In this document: positions 15,981 to 24,423 of the stretch, one piece after another
Layout of the letters: each line of letters begins with the position of its first letter
Position numbering within the stretch: the first letter of the stretch is position 1
Assembly (NCBI RefSeq): GCF_036013915.1
Contig: NZ_CP107899.1
Span: 806,001-870,000, forward strand
DNA length: 64,000 bases
Source of the DNA: Streptomyces sp. NBC_00464
Lineage (GTDB): Bacteria > Actinomycetota > Actinomycetes > Streptomycetales > Streptomycetaceae
Direction of reading: 5' to 3'
Notes under the pieces: generated by a model
The model's database searches: none
The model's input: the letters and a program-made list of their open reading frames with translations, nothing else
What the model was told of the DNA's origin: nothing
Made by a program: the position numbers and the translations under genes

Positions 15981-17249
15981 GTGAAGTACCGCTTGCTTGC
16001 CGGTGGGTCCGCGCTCGTGATGGCCGCCGTTCTCAGTGCCTGCAGCTCGTCCTCCGACTCCGCCGGAACGTCCGGTGACGGGCGGACGGACATCGATGTG
16101 TGGCTGATGCGCGACAGCGTCTCCGCCGAGTTCCAGAAGGAGTTCGTGAAGGGCTTCGAGGCCGCGCACCCCACGATCAGGGTCCGGGTGCAGATCCAGG
16201 AGTGGGACGGCATCGGCGAGAAGATCACCGCCGCGCTGGCCAGCAACGACGCACCCGACGTGATCGAGAGCGGCAACACCCAGGTCGCCCAGTTCGCACA
16301 GAGCGGCGGCCTGCTCGACCTGAGCGACAAGGTCGACGAGCTGAACGGCAAGGACTGGCTCAAGGGCCTCGCCGAGCCGGGAGCGTACGAGGGCAAGCAG
16401 TACGGCATCCCGTACTACGCGGCCAACCGTGTCGTCATCTACCGCACCGACCTGTTCGAGAAGGCGGGGGTCGACGCGTCCGCCATCAAGACGCGCGCGC
16501 AGTGGACCGAGGCCACCGGGAAGCTCAACAAGGGTGGCACGCAGGGCATCTACCTGCCCGGTCAGATGTGGTACGCGCTGGCGGGCTTCGTCTGGGACGA
16601 GGGCGGCGACCTCGCCACCGAGTCCGGCGGTAAGTGGAAGGGCACGCTGGACACTCCCGAGGCGCTGCGCGGGATGGAGTTCTACGAACAGCTCCAGGCG
16701 CTCGGCAAGGGGCCGAAGGACTCCGACGAGGACTCCCCGCCACAGGCCGATGTGATGGCCCAGGGGAAGGTGGCCCAGGTGATCTCCACCCCGGGCGGCG
16801 CCAACGTCGTCATGGAGAAGAACCCGGAACTGAAGGGCAAGCTCGGCTTCTTCCCGATCCCGGGCAAGAGCGCGGACACCCCGGGTGCCGTCTTCACCGG
16901 AGGCTCCGACCTGGTCATCCCCACGGCGGCCGGGCACCAGGAAGCGGCACTGACCTTCATCAAGGAGCTCACCGGTGACGCCTGGCAGAAGAAGCTGGCC
17001 GTCGCCATGAGCTACGTACCGAACCGGACGACGCTCGCCTCCGCGGTGGCGGCCGACCCCGGGGCCGCGGCGATGGCGGCCGGTGCGGCCAACGGGCATG
17101 CGACGCCCAACACCCCCGGCTGGGCGGCCGTCGAGGCGGAGAACCCGATCAAGGACTACATGGCGGCCGTCCTGACCGGCGGCGACCCGGCCGAGGAGGC
17201 CGCCAAGGCCTCCGCCGACATCACCCGGGCCATGAACACCGCTTCCTGA
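15981..17249 (+). CDS. DasA-like ABC transporter substrate-binding lipoprotein
   Basis: 422-residue extracellular solute-binding protein (family 1). The lipobox LSAC gives Cys21. The mature part parallels DasA, the N,N'-diacetylchitobiose-binding protein of S. coelicolor. Shared blocks include DAPDVIESGNTQ, YGIPYYAANRVVIYRTDLFEKAG, GIYLPGQMWYALAGFVW and NPIKDYMAAVL. A chito-oligosaccharide or related amino-sugar ligand is therefore likely, supported by the GH20 gene in the same operon. The GTG start has GAGGT 5 nt upstream. It is the first gene of a four- to five-gene operon. Confidence 0.88.
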   Translation: MKYRLLAGGSALVMAAVLSACSSSSDSAGTSGDGRTDIDVWLMRDSVSAEFQKEFVKGFEAAHPTIRVRVQIQEWDGIGEKITAALASNDAPDVIESGNTQVAQFAQSGGLLDLSDKVDELNGKDWLKGLAEPGAYEGKQYGIPYYAANRVVIYRTDLFEKAGVDASAIKTRAQWTEATGKLNKGGTQGIYLPGQMWYALAGFVWDEGGDLATESGGKWKGTLDTPEALRGMEFYEQLQALGKGPKDSDEDSPPQADVMAQGKVAQVISTPGGANVVMEKNPELKGKLGFFPIPGKSADTPGAVFTGGSDLVIPTAAGHQEAALTFIKELTGDAWQKKLAVAMSYVPNRTTLASAVAADPGAAAMAAGAANGHATPNTPGWAAVEAENPIKDYMAAVLTGGDPAEEAAKASADITRAMNTAS

Positions 17250-17290
17250 TCCCTTCGCCCATCCGCCCGACCATCGAGAGGAGGCGTGCC

Positions 17291-18274
17291 GTGTCGGTCA
17301 TCCGGGAACGGACCGCACCCCCCAGCAGCCTGCGCCGCCCGGCGACCGGCACGGCAGGTCCGCCGCGCCGGCGGCGGTCCGGGGAACCGCGCGGCCTCTG
17401 GCCGTACGTCCTGATCGCACCCGCCGTCGGCGGCATGCTCTATCTGCTGGTCTACCCGCTGCTGCGGGCCGTACTGATCTCGCTGCAGGACTTCCGGCTG
17501 CGCCAGCTGATCATGGGCGACGCGGAGTTCGTCGGACTGCGCAACTACCGGACGCTGCTGTCCGACCCGCGGTTCTGGGAGGTGGTGCGCCGCACCTTCC
17601 TGTTCATGGCGGTCAACGTGGTCCTGATCATGGTGATCGCGACCCTGGTCGCGCTGATGACCGAGCGGCTGGGCCGGTTCGGCCGCACGGTGGTGCTCAG
17701 TTCGCTGGTGCTGGCGTGGGCGATGCCGGTGGTGGCGGCCACCACGGTCTTCCAGTGGCTGTTCCACTCCGAGTTCGGCATCGTCAACCGGCTGCTGACC
17801 GAGGCCGGGTTCTCCTCCTTCGACCGCTATCCGTGGTTCGCGCACGGCACCGCCGCCTTCTCGATCCTCGTCCTGCTGATCGTCTGGCAGTCGGTGCCGT
17901 TCGCGGCGATCACCGTCTACTCGGCGCTCACCACGGTCCCCGCGGAGCTGTACGAGTCGGCGCGGCTGGACGGGGCGTCCGGCTCCCGGATCTTCCGCTC
18001 CGTCACCTTCCCGATGCTCCGCCCCATCTTCCTGCTGGTCTTCTCGCTCGAAGTGATCTGGACGTTCAAGGCGTTCGTCCAGATCTGGGTGATGACCCGC
18101 GGGGGGCCGGGCGACGCCACGACGATCCTGCCCGTGTACGCGGTGCAGAAGGCGCTCGCAGGACAGCGCTACGACCTGGGCTCGGCCGCCTCGATGATCA
18201 CCGTGGTCCTGATGTCCGGGGTGCTCGTCCTCTACTTCCGCCAGATGCTCCGACAGGAGGACGAGTCCCGATGA
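17291..18274 (+). CDS. DasB-like sugar ABC transporter permease
   Basis: 327-residue inner-membrane permease of the MalF type with six predicted transmembrane helices after a ~45-residue basic N-terminal extension (RRRRSGEPRG). The EAA loop that contacts the ATPase is visible as LYESARLDGASGSRIFRSVTFPMLRP. The GTG start is preceded by GAGGAGG at 6 nt. It overlaps the next permease gene by 4 nt (ATGA). No ATPase gene follows, which in Streptomyces usually means the shared MsiK ATPase energises the system. Confidence 0.9.
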   Translation: MSVIRERTAPPSSLRRPATGTAGPPRRRRSGEPRGLWPYVLIAPAVGGMLYLLVYPLLRAVLISLQDFRLRQLIMGDAEFVGLRNYRTLLSDPRFWEVVRRTFLFMAVNVVLIMVIATLVALMTERLGRFGRTVVLSSLVLAWAMPVVAATTVFQWLFHSEFGIVNRLLTEAGFSSFDRYPWFAHGTAAFSILVLLIVWQSVPFAAITVYSALTTVPAELYESARLDGASGSRIFRSVTFPMLRPIFLLVFSLEVIWTFKAFVQIWVMTRGGPGDATTILPVYAVQKALAGQRYDLGSAASMITVVLMSGVLVLYFRQMLRQEDESR

Positions 18275-19110
18275 CCCTGCTGCACCCGAGAGTCCGGCGG
18301 ATCCCGCTGAACGCCGCCGCCGTACTGACCGTCCTGGTCTGTCTGTTCCCCGTCTACTGGATGGTCTCGACCGCGTTCAAGCCGTCGCGGGACATCCAGA
18401 CCGCCGATCCGAAGCTCTTCCCGCACACCTGGACGCTCGAACACTTCCGCACAGCCGTACACGCCGACGGGTTCGAGCTGTTCTGGCGCAACAGCATCCT
18501 GGTGACGCTCAGCGCGATCCTGCTGGCGCTGCTGGTCGCCATCGGCTCGGCGTATGCCGTGGCCAGGATGCGGTGGAAGGGCCGGCGGCAGTTCATGCTC
18601 ATGGTCTTCATCGCCCAGATGGCGCCCTGGGAGTCGCTGATCATTCCGATCTACATCATCTCCCGCGACACGGACATGCTGGACCGGCTGCCGACGCTCA
18701 CGCTCATCTACTTCATGGTCACCCTGCCGTTCTCGATCGTGGTGCTGCGCGGCTTCATCGCGACCGTTCCGCCGGAGCTGGAGGAGGCGGCGCAGGTCGA
18801 TGGGTGCACCAGGACCGGCGCGTTCCGGCGGGTGGCGCTGCCCCTGCTGGCGCCGGGGCTGATGGCGACCTCGCTGTTCGGATTCATCACCGCGTGGAAC
18901 GAGTTCGCGTACGCCAACTTCCTGATCATCAAGCACCAGGACAGCCGCACGCTGCCGGTCTGGCTGTCGTCGTTCCAGAACACCTTCGGCACCGACTGGG
19001 GCGCCACCATGGCCGCCTCGACCCTCTTCGCCCTGCCCGCGCTGGTCGTCTTCCTGCTGCTCCAGCGCCATGTCACCTCCGGCTTCGCGGCCGGCGCCGT
19101 CAAGGGCTGA
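18271..19110 (+). CDS. DasC-like sugar ABC transporter permease
   Basis: 279-residue MalG-type permease with six transmembrane helices. The EAA loop reads ELEEAAQVDGCTRTGAFRRVALPLLAPG, and MAPWESLIIPIYIISRDTDMLD is typical of the DasC/NgcG group. The start overlaps the stop of the DasB-like gene. Together with the preceding two genes it forms the importer; the GH20 gene starts 31 nt downstream. Confidence 0.9.
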   Translation: MTLLHPRVRRIPLNAAAVLTVLVCLFPVYWMVSTAFKPSRDIQTADPKLFPHTWTLEHFRTAVHADGFELFWRNSILVTLSAILLALLVAIGSAYAVARMRWKGRRQFMLMVFIAQMAPWESLIIPIYIISRDTDMLDRLPTLTLIYFMVTLPFSIVVLRGFIATVPPELEEAAQVDGCTRTGAFRRVALPLLAPGLMATSLFGFITAWNEFAYANFLIIKHQDSRTLPVWLSSFQNTFGTDWGATMAASTLFALPALVVFLLLQRHVTSGFAAGAVKG

Positions 19111-19141
19111 AGCCCGAGATCCGAACCCGGAGGCCACCCCC

Positions 19142-20734
19142 GTGCCCGCATCACGCCCCGAACACTCCCTCGTGCCCCTCCCCCGCAAGGTCTCGTCCCG
19201 CCCCGGCCGCTTCACCCTCGACCAGGACACCTGCGTCCGGGCCTACCCCGGCGCGGAGGGCGCCGCCGACCTGCTGCGCACCCTGCTCGCCCCCGCCACC
19301 GGGCTGCCCCTCGCGCCCTCCGCCACCGGCCGCATCGTGCTGGCCCTCGATCCACAGCTGGGCGGGCTCGGCGAGGAGGGCTACGGACTCACCATCAGCC
19401 CGGACGCCCTGCTGTTGCGGGCGGCGCGGCTCCCGGGTCTGCTCTGCGGAGTGCAGACGATCCGTCAACTACTGCCGTCCGAGGCCCTGTCGGGCACGGC
19501 GCAGCGGGACGCGCCGTGGATGCTGCCCTGTGTCGAGATCAGCGACGTGCCCGCACACCCGTGGCGCGGGTCGATGCTCGACGTGGCCCGGCACTTCCAG
19601 CCGGTGTCCTATCTGCGCCGGTACGTGGACCTGATGGCGCTGCACAAGCTCAACACGCTCCATCTCCACCTCACCGACGACCAGGGCTGGCGGATGCCCG
19701 TCGCCGCCTACCCCCGGCTGACCGGGATCGGCGGTCACCGCAGGCAGTCGATGTCCGGCCCGCCGGGGCTCGGCGACGAGAGCTACGACGGGGTTCCGCA
19801 CTCGGGGGCGTACACCAGGCAGGAGCTGCGGGACCTGGTCCGTTACGCGGCGGCGCGCGGGGTGCGCGTGATGCCCGAGATCGAGATGCCCGGCCATGTG
19901 CGCGCGGCGCTCGCCGCCCACCCCGAGCTGGGCAACGATCCCTCGCGGCGGCTGGACGTGTGGACCCGCTGGGGCGTCTGCGACACCGTGTTCGGCGTCC
20001 ACGAGGAGGTCTTCGACTTCTGCCGGACGGTGCTGGAGGAGGTCATGGACGTCTTCCCGTCGCCGTACATCCACATCGGCGGCGAGGAGTGCCCGACCGC
20101 CGAGTGGGAGTCGAGCCCGGCGGCCCTGGCGCGGGTCGCCGCCGAGGGGCTGCCCGACGCCCGGGCGCTGCACGGCTGGTTCATGGGCCGGATCGGGTCC
20201 TTCCTGGCCGAGCAGGGCAGGCGGCCGGTCGGCTGGGCCGAGACGGGCACCGAACTCCCTCCCGAATTCACGGTGATGACGTGGCGCGACCCGGCCCACG
20301 CACTGGCGGCAGCCCGCCGCGGCCATCAGGTGGTCGCCGCGCACTACCGGGCCACCTACCTCGACTACGCCCAGTCCGCGGACCCCGGCGAACCGGCCGC
20401 ACAGCCGGGACCGCCCGTCGGCCTGCGGGCCGTCCACGGCAACCGGCCGGTGCCGGAGGGCTGGGACGCGGCGGACGCGGCCCGGGTGCTGGGCACCCAG
20501 GCCCAGCTGTGGACCGAGTACGCGAGCACGCCGGAGCAGATCGAGTATCTGACGTACCCGCGGCTGTGCGCCCTCGCGGACCGTGCCTGGTCGGGCGGTC
20601 GCAGCGACTGGCCCGGCTTCCTGTCCCGCCTCGGCCGGCACACGGCACGCCTGGACGCCCTCGGCGTCCGCCACCGCCCCCTGAACCCCCGGTCGCTCCA
20701 GACCACTTCCCCAGGAGCAGCGCCACCCCGGTAG
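19142..20734 (+). CDS. GH20 beta-N-acetylhexosaminidase, cytoplasmic
   Basis: 530-residue glycosidase that would release GlcNAc from imported chito-oligosaccharides. No signal peptide is visible, consistent with action on ABC-imported substrate. GH20 blocks are clear: WRGSMLDVARHFQPV, LNTLHLHLTDDQGWR, VMPEIEMPGH and the active-site strand YIHIGGEECPT. In classical GH20 enzymes the last motif is GGDE, an Asp-Glu pair. Here residues 315-316 are Glu-Glu, so the oxazoline-stabilising Asp is replaced. A start at GTG 19142 is supported by GGAGG 8 nt upstream; an earlier in-frame ATG (19070) overlaps the permease gene and lacks a site. Confidence 0.87.
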   Translation: MPASRPEHSLVPLPRKVSSRPGRFTLDQDTCVRAYPGAEGAADLLRTLLAPATGLPLAPSATGRIVLALDPQLGGLGEEGYGLTISPDALLLRAARLPGLLCGVQTIRQLLPSEALSGTAQRDAPWMLPCVEISDVPAHPWRGSMLDVARHFQPVSYLRRYVDLMALHKLNTLHLHLTDDQGWRMPVAAYPRLTGIGGHRRQSMSGPPGLGDESYDGVPHSGAYTRQELRDLVRYAAARGVRVMPEIEMPGHVRAALAAHPELGNDPSRRLDVWTRWGVCDTVFGVHEEVFDFCRTVLEEVMDVFPSPYIHIGGEECPTAEWESSPAALARVAAEGLPDARALHGWFMGRIGSFLAEQGRRPVGWAETGTELPPEFTVMTWRDPAHALAAARRGHQVVAAHYRATYLDYAQSADPGEPAAQPGPPVGLRAVHGNRPVPEGWDAADAARVLGTQAQLWTEYASTPEQIEYLTYPRLCALADRAWSGGRSDWPGFLSRLGRHTARLDALGVRHRPLNPRSLQTTSPGAAPPR

Positions 20735-20774
20735 GTACCAATCCCCCACGACCGTTCCGGAGAGGAACAGGTTA

Positions 20775-22199
20775 ATGAAGTCTCTCGCGAAGAGCCGGAT
20801 CCGCGCGGCGGCGGCAGCCGCCGCCACCGTGGCCCTGGGCTGTACGGCCCTGGCCGCCGTCCCGTCGTCGGCGAGCGCCGCCGACGGATCGCTCAGCGTG
20901 CAGTACCGCACCAGTGCGTCGGGAGCCACGGCCGACCAAAGCGAACCCTGGCTGAAGGTGCGCAACACCGGCAGTGCGGCCGTGCAGCTCAGCGCCGTCA
21001 AGGTCCGCTACTACTTCAAGGGCGAGGCGGCGGGCGACGCCTACCGGTTCGCCTGCTCGTGGGCGGTGAAGGGCTGCGCGAACATCACCGGTACGTTCGG
21101 CACGCTCGCCTCCCCGACCGCCACCGCCGACCGCTATCTGGAGATCGGCTTCACCGCCGGTGCGGGATCGCTCGCGCCGGGCGCCGACACCGGTGACATG
21201 CAGCTGCGCTTCTACCGGTCGAGCTGGCAGACCCTGGTGCAGAGCGACGACTACTCCTTCGGCGCGGGCCGGACGGCGTACGGGGACTGGTCGAAGGTGA
21301 CCGCGCAGCTCGGCGGCGCCACGGTCTGGGGCCAGGCTCCGGAGGGCAACGACCCGACGGATCCCACGGATCCGACCGATCCGCCGGAGGGCGCGCCGAC
21401 GCTCTTCGACGACTTCGACTACAGCGGCCACACGGACCCGCAGATCGCCGCGCACGGCTGGAACGTCCGCTCCAACTCCGGTGGACCGGGCGTGCCCGGC
21501 GCCACCTGGGCGCCGGAGAACGTCACGTTCGCCTCCCAGGGCGGTAACTCGGTGATGAACCTGGAGACGTCGACCGCGGGCAGCGGCGAGTCGACGAAGC
21601 AGACCGAGATCCTGACCCAGTCGATGAAGTTCCGCAACGGCACCTATGCGGCCCGGGTGAAGTTCGACGACGCACCGGTCTCCGGCCCCGACGGCGACCA
21701 CCTCGTCCAGACGTTCTTCACCATCAACGACCTCAAGGCGCCGATGGCGGACGACTACGCGGAGTACGACTTCGAGTACCTGCCGAACGGCGGCTGGGGC
21801 GAGAGCGGCAACATCCTCTACACGACCTCGTGGGAGACCTACCGCCCGGACCCGTGGGAGGCGGTCAACGCGCACAGCGAGGCCCGGCAGAGCTACGCGG
21901 GCTGGCACGACCTGGTCGTGACGATCGACGACAGCGCGATCACGTACTACATCGACGGCCAGTTGTTCGGCACGCACGGTGCGGCGTATCTGCCGGAACG
22001 GGGGATGTCGATCAACTTCAACCAGTGGCTGATCGACCTGGCCGGGCAGACGAGCACGACGCCGCGCTCGTACGACCAGCAGGTGGACTACGTCCTGCAC
22101 GTGAAGGACCAGGTCCTCACCCCGGCGCAGGTCAGTGCCCGGGTGAGCGCGTACCGCACGGCGGGGACGACGTTCCAGGACACGGTGCCGGCCGGGTGA
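20775..22199 (+). CDS. Secreted CBM3-GH16 polysaccharide hydrolase
   Basis: 474-residue exported enzyme. A Sec signal peptide ends at SASAAD. Residues ~37-185 form a CBM3-like domain (QYRTSASGATADQSEPWLKVRNTG...VKVRYYF). A DPTDPTDPTDPPEG linker follows. The C-terminal concanavalin-like GH16 domain (about 205-470) contains the ExDxE catalytic motif as E330, D332 and E334 in YAEYDFEYLPNGG. CBM3 domains generally bind cellulose; the GH16 substrate could be beta-glucan or another galactan/glucan. It lies 40 nt after GH20 and may be the operon's last gene, although an extracellular glucanase fits less obviously with chitobiose import. Confidence 0.8.
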   Translation: MKSLAKSRIRAAAAAAATVALGCTALAAVPSSASAADGSLSVQYRTSASGATADQSEPWLKVRNTGSAAVQLSAVKVRYYFKGEAAGDAYRFACSWAVKGCANITGTFGTLASPTATADRYLEIGFTAGAGSLAPGADTGDMQLRFYRSSWQTLVQSDDYSFGAGRTAYGDWSKVTAQLGGATVWGQAPEGNDPTDPTDPTDPPEGAPTLFDDFDYSGHTDPQIAAHGWNVRSNSGGPGVPGATWAPENVTFASQGGNSVMNLETSTAGSGESTKQTEILTQSMKFRNGTYAARVKFDDAPVSGPDGDHLVQTFFTINDLKAPMADDYAEYDFEYLPNGGWGESGNILYTTSWETYRPDPWEAVNAHSEARQSYAGWHDLVVTIDDSAITYYIDGQLFGTHGAAYLPERGMSINFNQWLIDLAGQTSTTPRSYDQQVDYVLHVKDQVLTPAQVSARVSAYRTAGTTFQDTVPAG

Positions 22200-22218
22200 T
22201 CCGGTAGCGGACGCGGAG

Positions 22219-22254
22219 GGCGGGGCGGAGGGCCGGAAAGGCCTCCGCCCCGCC
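22219..22254 (+). terminator. Terminator after the GH16 gene
   Basis: GGCGGGGCGGAGG and CCTCCGCCCCGCC form a 13-bp perfect stem with a 10-nt loop, 20 nt after the stop codon. Confidence 0.8.
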
Positions 22255-22290
22255 TTCGGTCTGTCCGGGGCCCGATTTCCGGACACCCCC

Positions 22291-22355
22291 TTGACATCGT
22301 ACCCACCCTCCGGGCAATCTTCCGTTAAGCAGAAACTAACTTCCGCAATACGGAA
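22291..22355 (+). promoter_or_regulatory. hyi-glxR promoter with TTCCG-N5-CGGAA operator
   Basis: TTGACA (22291-22296), 18-bp spacer, CAATCT (22315-22320), then a perfect palindrome TTCCGCAATACGGAA at 22341-22355 just before the start codon. Two further copies precede gcl. In S. coelicolor these glyoxylate genes belong to the regulon of the IclR-type repressor AllR, so this is a probable AllR site. The binder is inferred. Confidence 0.75.
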
Positions 22356-22372
22356 GGAGCGCCGAAACCCTC

Positions 22373-23212
22373 ATGGGCTACCCGGACCAGCGCTTCGATG
22401 TGAACCTCTCGATCCTCTTCACGGAACTCCCGCTCCTGGAGCGACCTGCGGCAGCCGCCGCGGCGGGCTTCACGGCGGTCGAGCTGTGGTGGCCATGGAC
22501 CGAGACCCCCACCCCTCCGCAGGCCGAGCTCGACGCGCTGAAGAAGGCGCTCGACGAGGCAGGCACCCAGTTGGTGGGGCTGAACTTCTACGCCGGACAG
22601 CTGCCCGGCCCCGACCGCGGCGCGCTCTCCGTGCCCGGCACGGAGTCGGACCGCTTCCGGGCCAACATCGAGGTGGTGGCCGACTTCGCCGCCTCGGTCG
22701 GCTGCAAGGCGCTCAACGCGCTCTACGGCAACCGGGTCGACGGCGTCGACCCCGCCGAGCAGGACGCACTCGCCCTGGAGAACCTGGTCCTCGCCGCCCG
22801 CGCGGCGGACCGGATCGGGGCCGTCCTGCTCATCGAGACCCTGAACGAGCCGGAGTCGCCGCGCTACCCGCTCGTCAGCGCACCGGCGGGCATCGAGGTC
22901 GTCGACCGGATCAACGCGGCGACGGGCCTCGGCAACGCGAAGTTCCTCCTGGACCTGTACCACCTGTCGATGAACGGCGAGGACCTCAGCCAGGTCATCA
23001 CGGCCTACGCCGACAGGACCGGTCACGTGCAGATCGCGGACAATCCGGGGCGCGGCGCGCCCGGCACCGGCACGCTCCCGCTGGAGCAGCTCCTCGACGA
23101 GCTGGCGAAGGCCGGTTACGACGGCTGGGTCGGCCTGGAGTACAAGCCGGGCGACCGGCCGAGCGCCGAGTCCTTCGAGTGGCTCCCGGCCACCGCGCGG
23201 GCCGCCCGCTGA
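22373..23212 (+). CDS. hyi: Hydroxypyruvate isomerase
   Basis: 279-residue TIM-barrel isomerase interconverting hydroxypyruvate and tartronate semialdehyde in the glyoxylate (glycerate) pathway. Typical features are FDVNLSILFTELPLLERP at the N terminus, LLIETLNEP with the metal-binding Glu, LLDLYHLSMNGEDL, GHVQIADNPGRGAPGTG and GLEYKPGD. The ATG at 22373 has GGAG about 14 nt away, longer than ideal. It forms an operon with glxR 45 nt downstream and is controlled by the palindromic operator in its leader. Confidence 0.92.
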   Translation: MGYPDQRFDVNLSILFTELPLLERPAAAAAAGFTAVELWWPWTETPTPPQAELDALKKALDEAGTQLVGLNFYAGQLPGPDRGALSVPGTESDRFRANIEVVADFAASVGCKALNALYGNRVDGVDPAEQDALALENLVLAARAADRIGAVLLIETLNEPESPRYPLVSAPAGIEVVDRINAATGLGNAKFLLDLYHLSMNGEDLSQVITAYADRTGHVQIADNPGRGAPGTGTLPLEQLLDELAKAGYDGWVGLEYKPGDRPSAESFEWLPATARAAR

Positions 23213-23257
23213 GGGCCGGACTCCCCCTCGTACACACGCTTATCGGAAGGCACCCTC

Positions 23258-24157
23258 ATGAGCAACAACCTCCCCAAGGTTGCGTGGATCGGGCTCGGCA
23301 TCATGGGCTCGCCCATGTCCGAGAACCTGATCAAGGCCGGTTACGACGTCACCGGTTACACCCTGGAGCAGGACAAGGTCGACCGGCTGGCCGCGGCCGG
23401 CGGCACCGGCGCCTCCTCGATCGCCGAGGCGGTCAAGGACGCGGACGTGGTCATCACGATGGTGCCCGCCTCCCCGCAGGTCGAGGCGATCGCGTACGGC
23501 CCCGAGGGCATCCTGGAGAACGCCAAGCACGGCGCGCTGCTGGTCGACATGTCCTCGATCACCCCGCAGACCTCGGTGGACCTGGCGAAGAACGCCGCCG
23601 AGAAGGGCATCCGCGTCCTGGACGCCCCCGTCTCCGGCGGCGAGGCCGGCGCCATCGAGGCCGTGCTGTCCATCATGGTCGGCGGCGAGCAGGCCGACTT
23701 CGACGCCGCGAAGCCGGTGCTCGACGCGCTCGGCAAGACCATCGTGCTCTGCGGCCCGCACGGCTCGGGCCAGACGGTGAAGGCGGCCAACCAGCTGATC
23801 GTCGCCGTCAACATCCAGGCCTGCGCCGAGGCCGTCGTCTTCCTGGAGAAGTCCGGGGTCGACCTCGCCGCCGCGCTGGACGTCCTCAACGGCGGACTGG
23901 CCGGCTCGACCGTGCTGACCCGCAAGAAGGACAACTTCCTGAACCGGGACTTCGCTCCGGGCTTCCGGATCGACCTGCACCACAAGGACATGGGCATCGT
24001 CACCGACGCCGCCCGCAATGTCGGTGCCGCGCTGCCCGTCGGCGGCGTGGTCGCCCAGCTCGTCGCCTCGCTGCGTGCGCAGGGTGACGGCGGCCTGGAC
24101 CACTCGGCGCTGCTGCGCTCGGTGGAGCGTCTCTCCGGTCAGCCCGTCCAGGACTGA
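23258..24157 (+). CDS. glxR: 2-hydroxy-3-oxopropionate (tartronate semialdehyde) reductase
   Basis: 299-residue NAD(P)H-dependent reductase that converts tartronate semialdehyde to glycerate. The Rossmann motif GLGIMGSPM stands near residue 12, the substrate-binding signature DAPVSGGEAGA near 125, and the catalytic Lys in GSGQTVKAANQ near 172. The beta-hydroxyacid dehydrogenase C-terminal helices follow (DLHHKDMGIVTDAARN). Length is standard. Start supported by GGAAGG upstream. Second gene of the hyi operon, followed by a terminator. Confidence 0.93.
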   Translation: MSNNLPKVAWIGLGIMGSPMSENLIKAGYDVTGYTLEQDKVDRLAAAGGTGASSIAEAVKDADVVITMVPASPQVEAIAYGPEGILENAKHGALLVDMSSITPQTSVDLAKNAAEKGIRVLDAPVSGGEAGAIEAVLSIMVGGEQADFDAAKPVLDALGKTIVLCGPHGSGQTVKAANQLIVAVNIQACAEAVVFLEKSGVDLAAALDVLNGGLAGSTVLTRKKDNFLNRDFAPGFRIDLHHKDMGIVTDAARNVGAALPVGGVVAQLVASLRAQGDGGLDHSALLRSVERLSGQPVQD

Positions 24158-24164
24158 TCCGATG

Positions 24165-24193
24165 CGGCCGGGCCCCTCCACCGGGCCCGGCCG
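24165..24193 (+). terminator. Terminator after glxR
   Basis: CGGCCGGGCCC and GGGCCCGGCCG form an 11-bp stem with a 7-nt loop, starting 8 nt beyond the stop codon. Remaining intergenic sequence up to the catalase promoter shows no coding signal. Confidence 0.75.
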
Positions 24194-24310
24194 GCACCAC
24201 CCCCGCCGGGTGCACATCCCCCGGCCCCCAGACTTCCGGACGGCGTCGGCGCTGACACCTGTCCTGTCGCGCCCAGGCGCCGGCGCCGTCCGGAACACCT
24301 CTTCACCATG

Positions 24311-24354
24311 AATTTCAACAAACTGTTGACGTCGGGTTCGGAGCGTACTTACGC
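24311..24354 (+). promoter_or_regulatory. Catalase promoter with TCAACA-N3-TGTTGA operator
   Basis: -35 TTGACG (24326-24331), 18-bp spacer, -10 TACGCT (24350-24355). The palindrome TCAACAAACTGTTGA (24315-24329) overlaps the -35. Palindrome, -35 hexamer, spacing and the preceding AATT are shared with the urate operon promoter at 12754-12794. Confidence 0.78.
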
Positions 24355-24423
24355 TCCTGGAGCCCCTACGCCCCCAGGCCGTCGCAGTTCAGCAGCTCCC
24401 GTACGGAAGGTCGCCCCGACACC

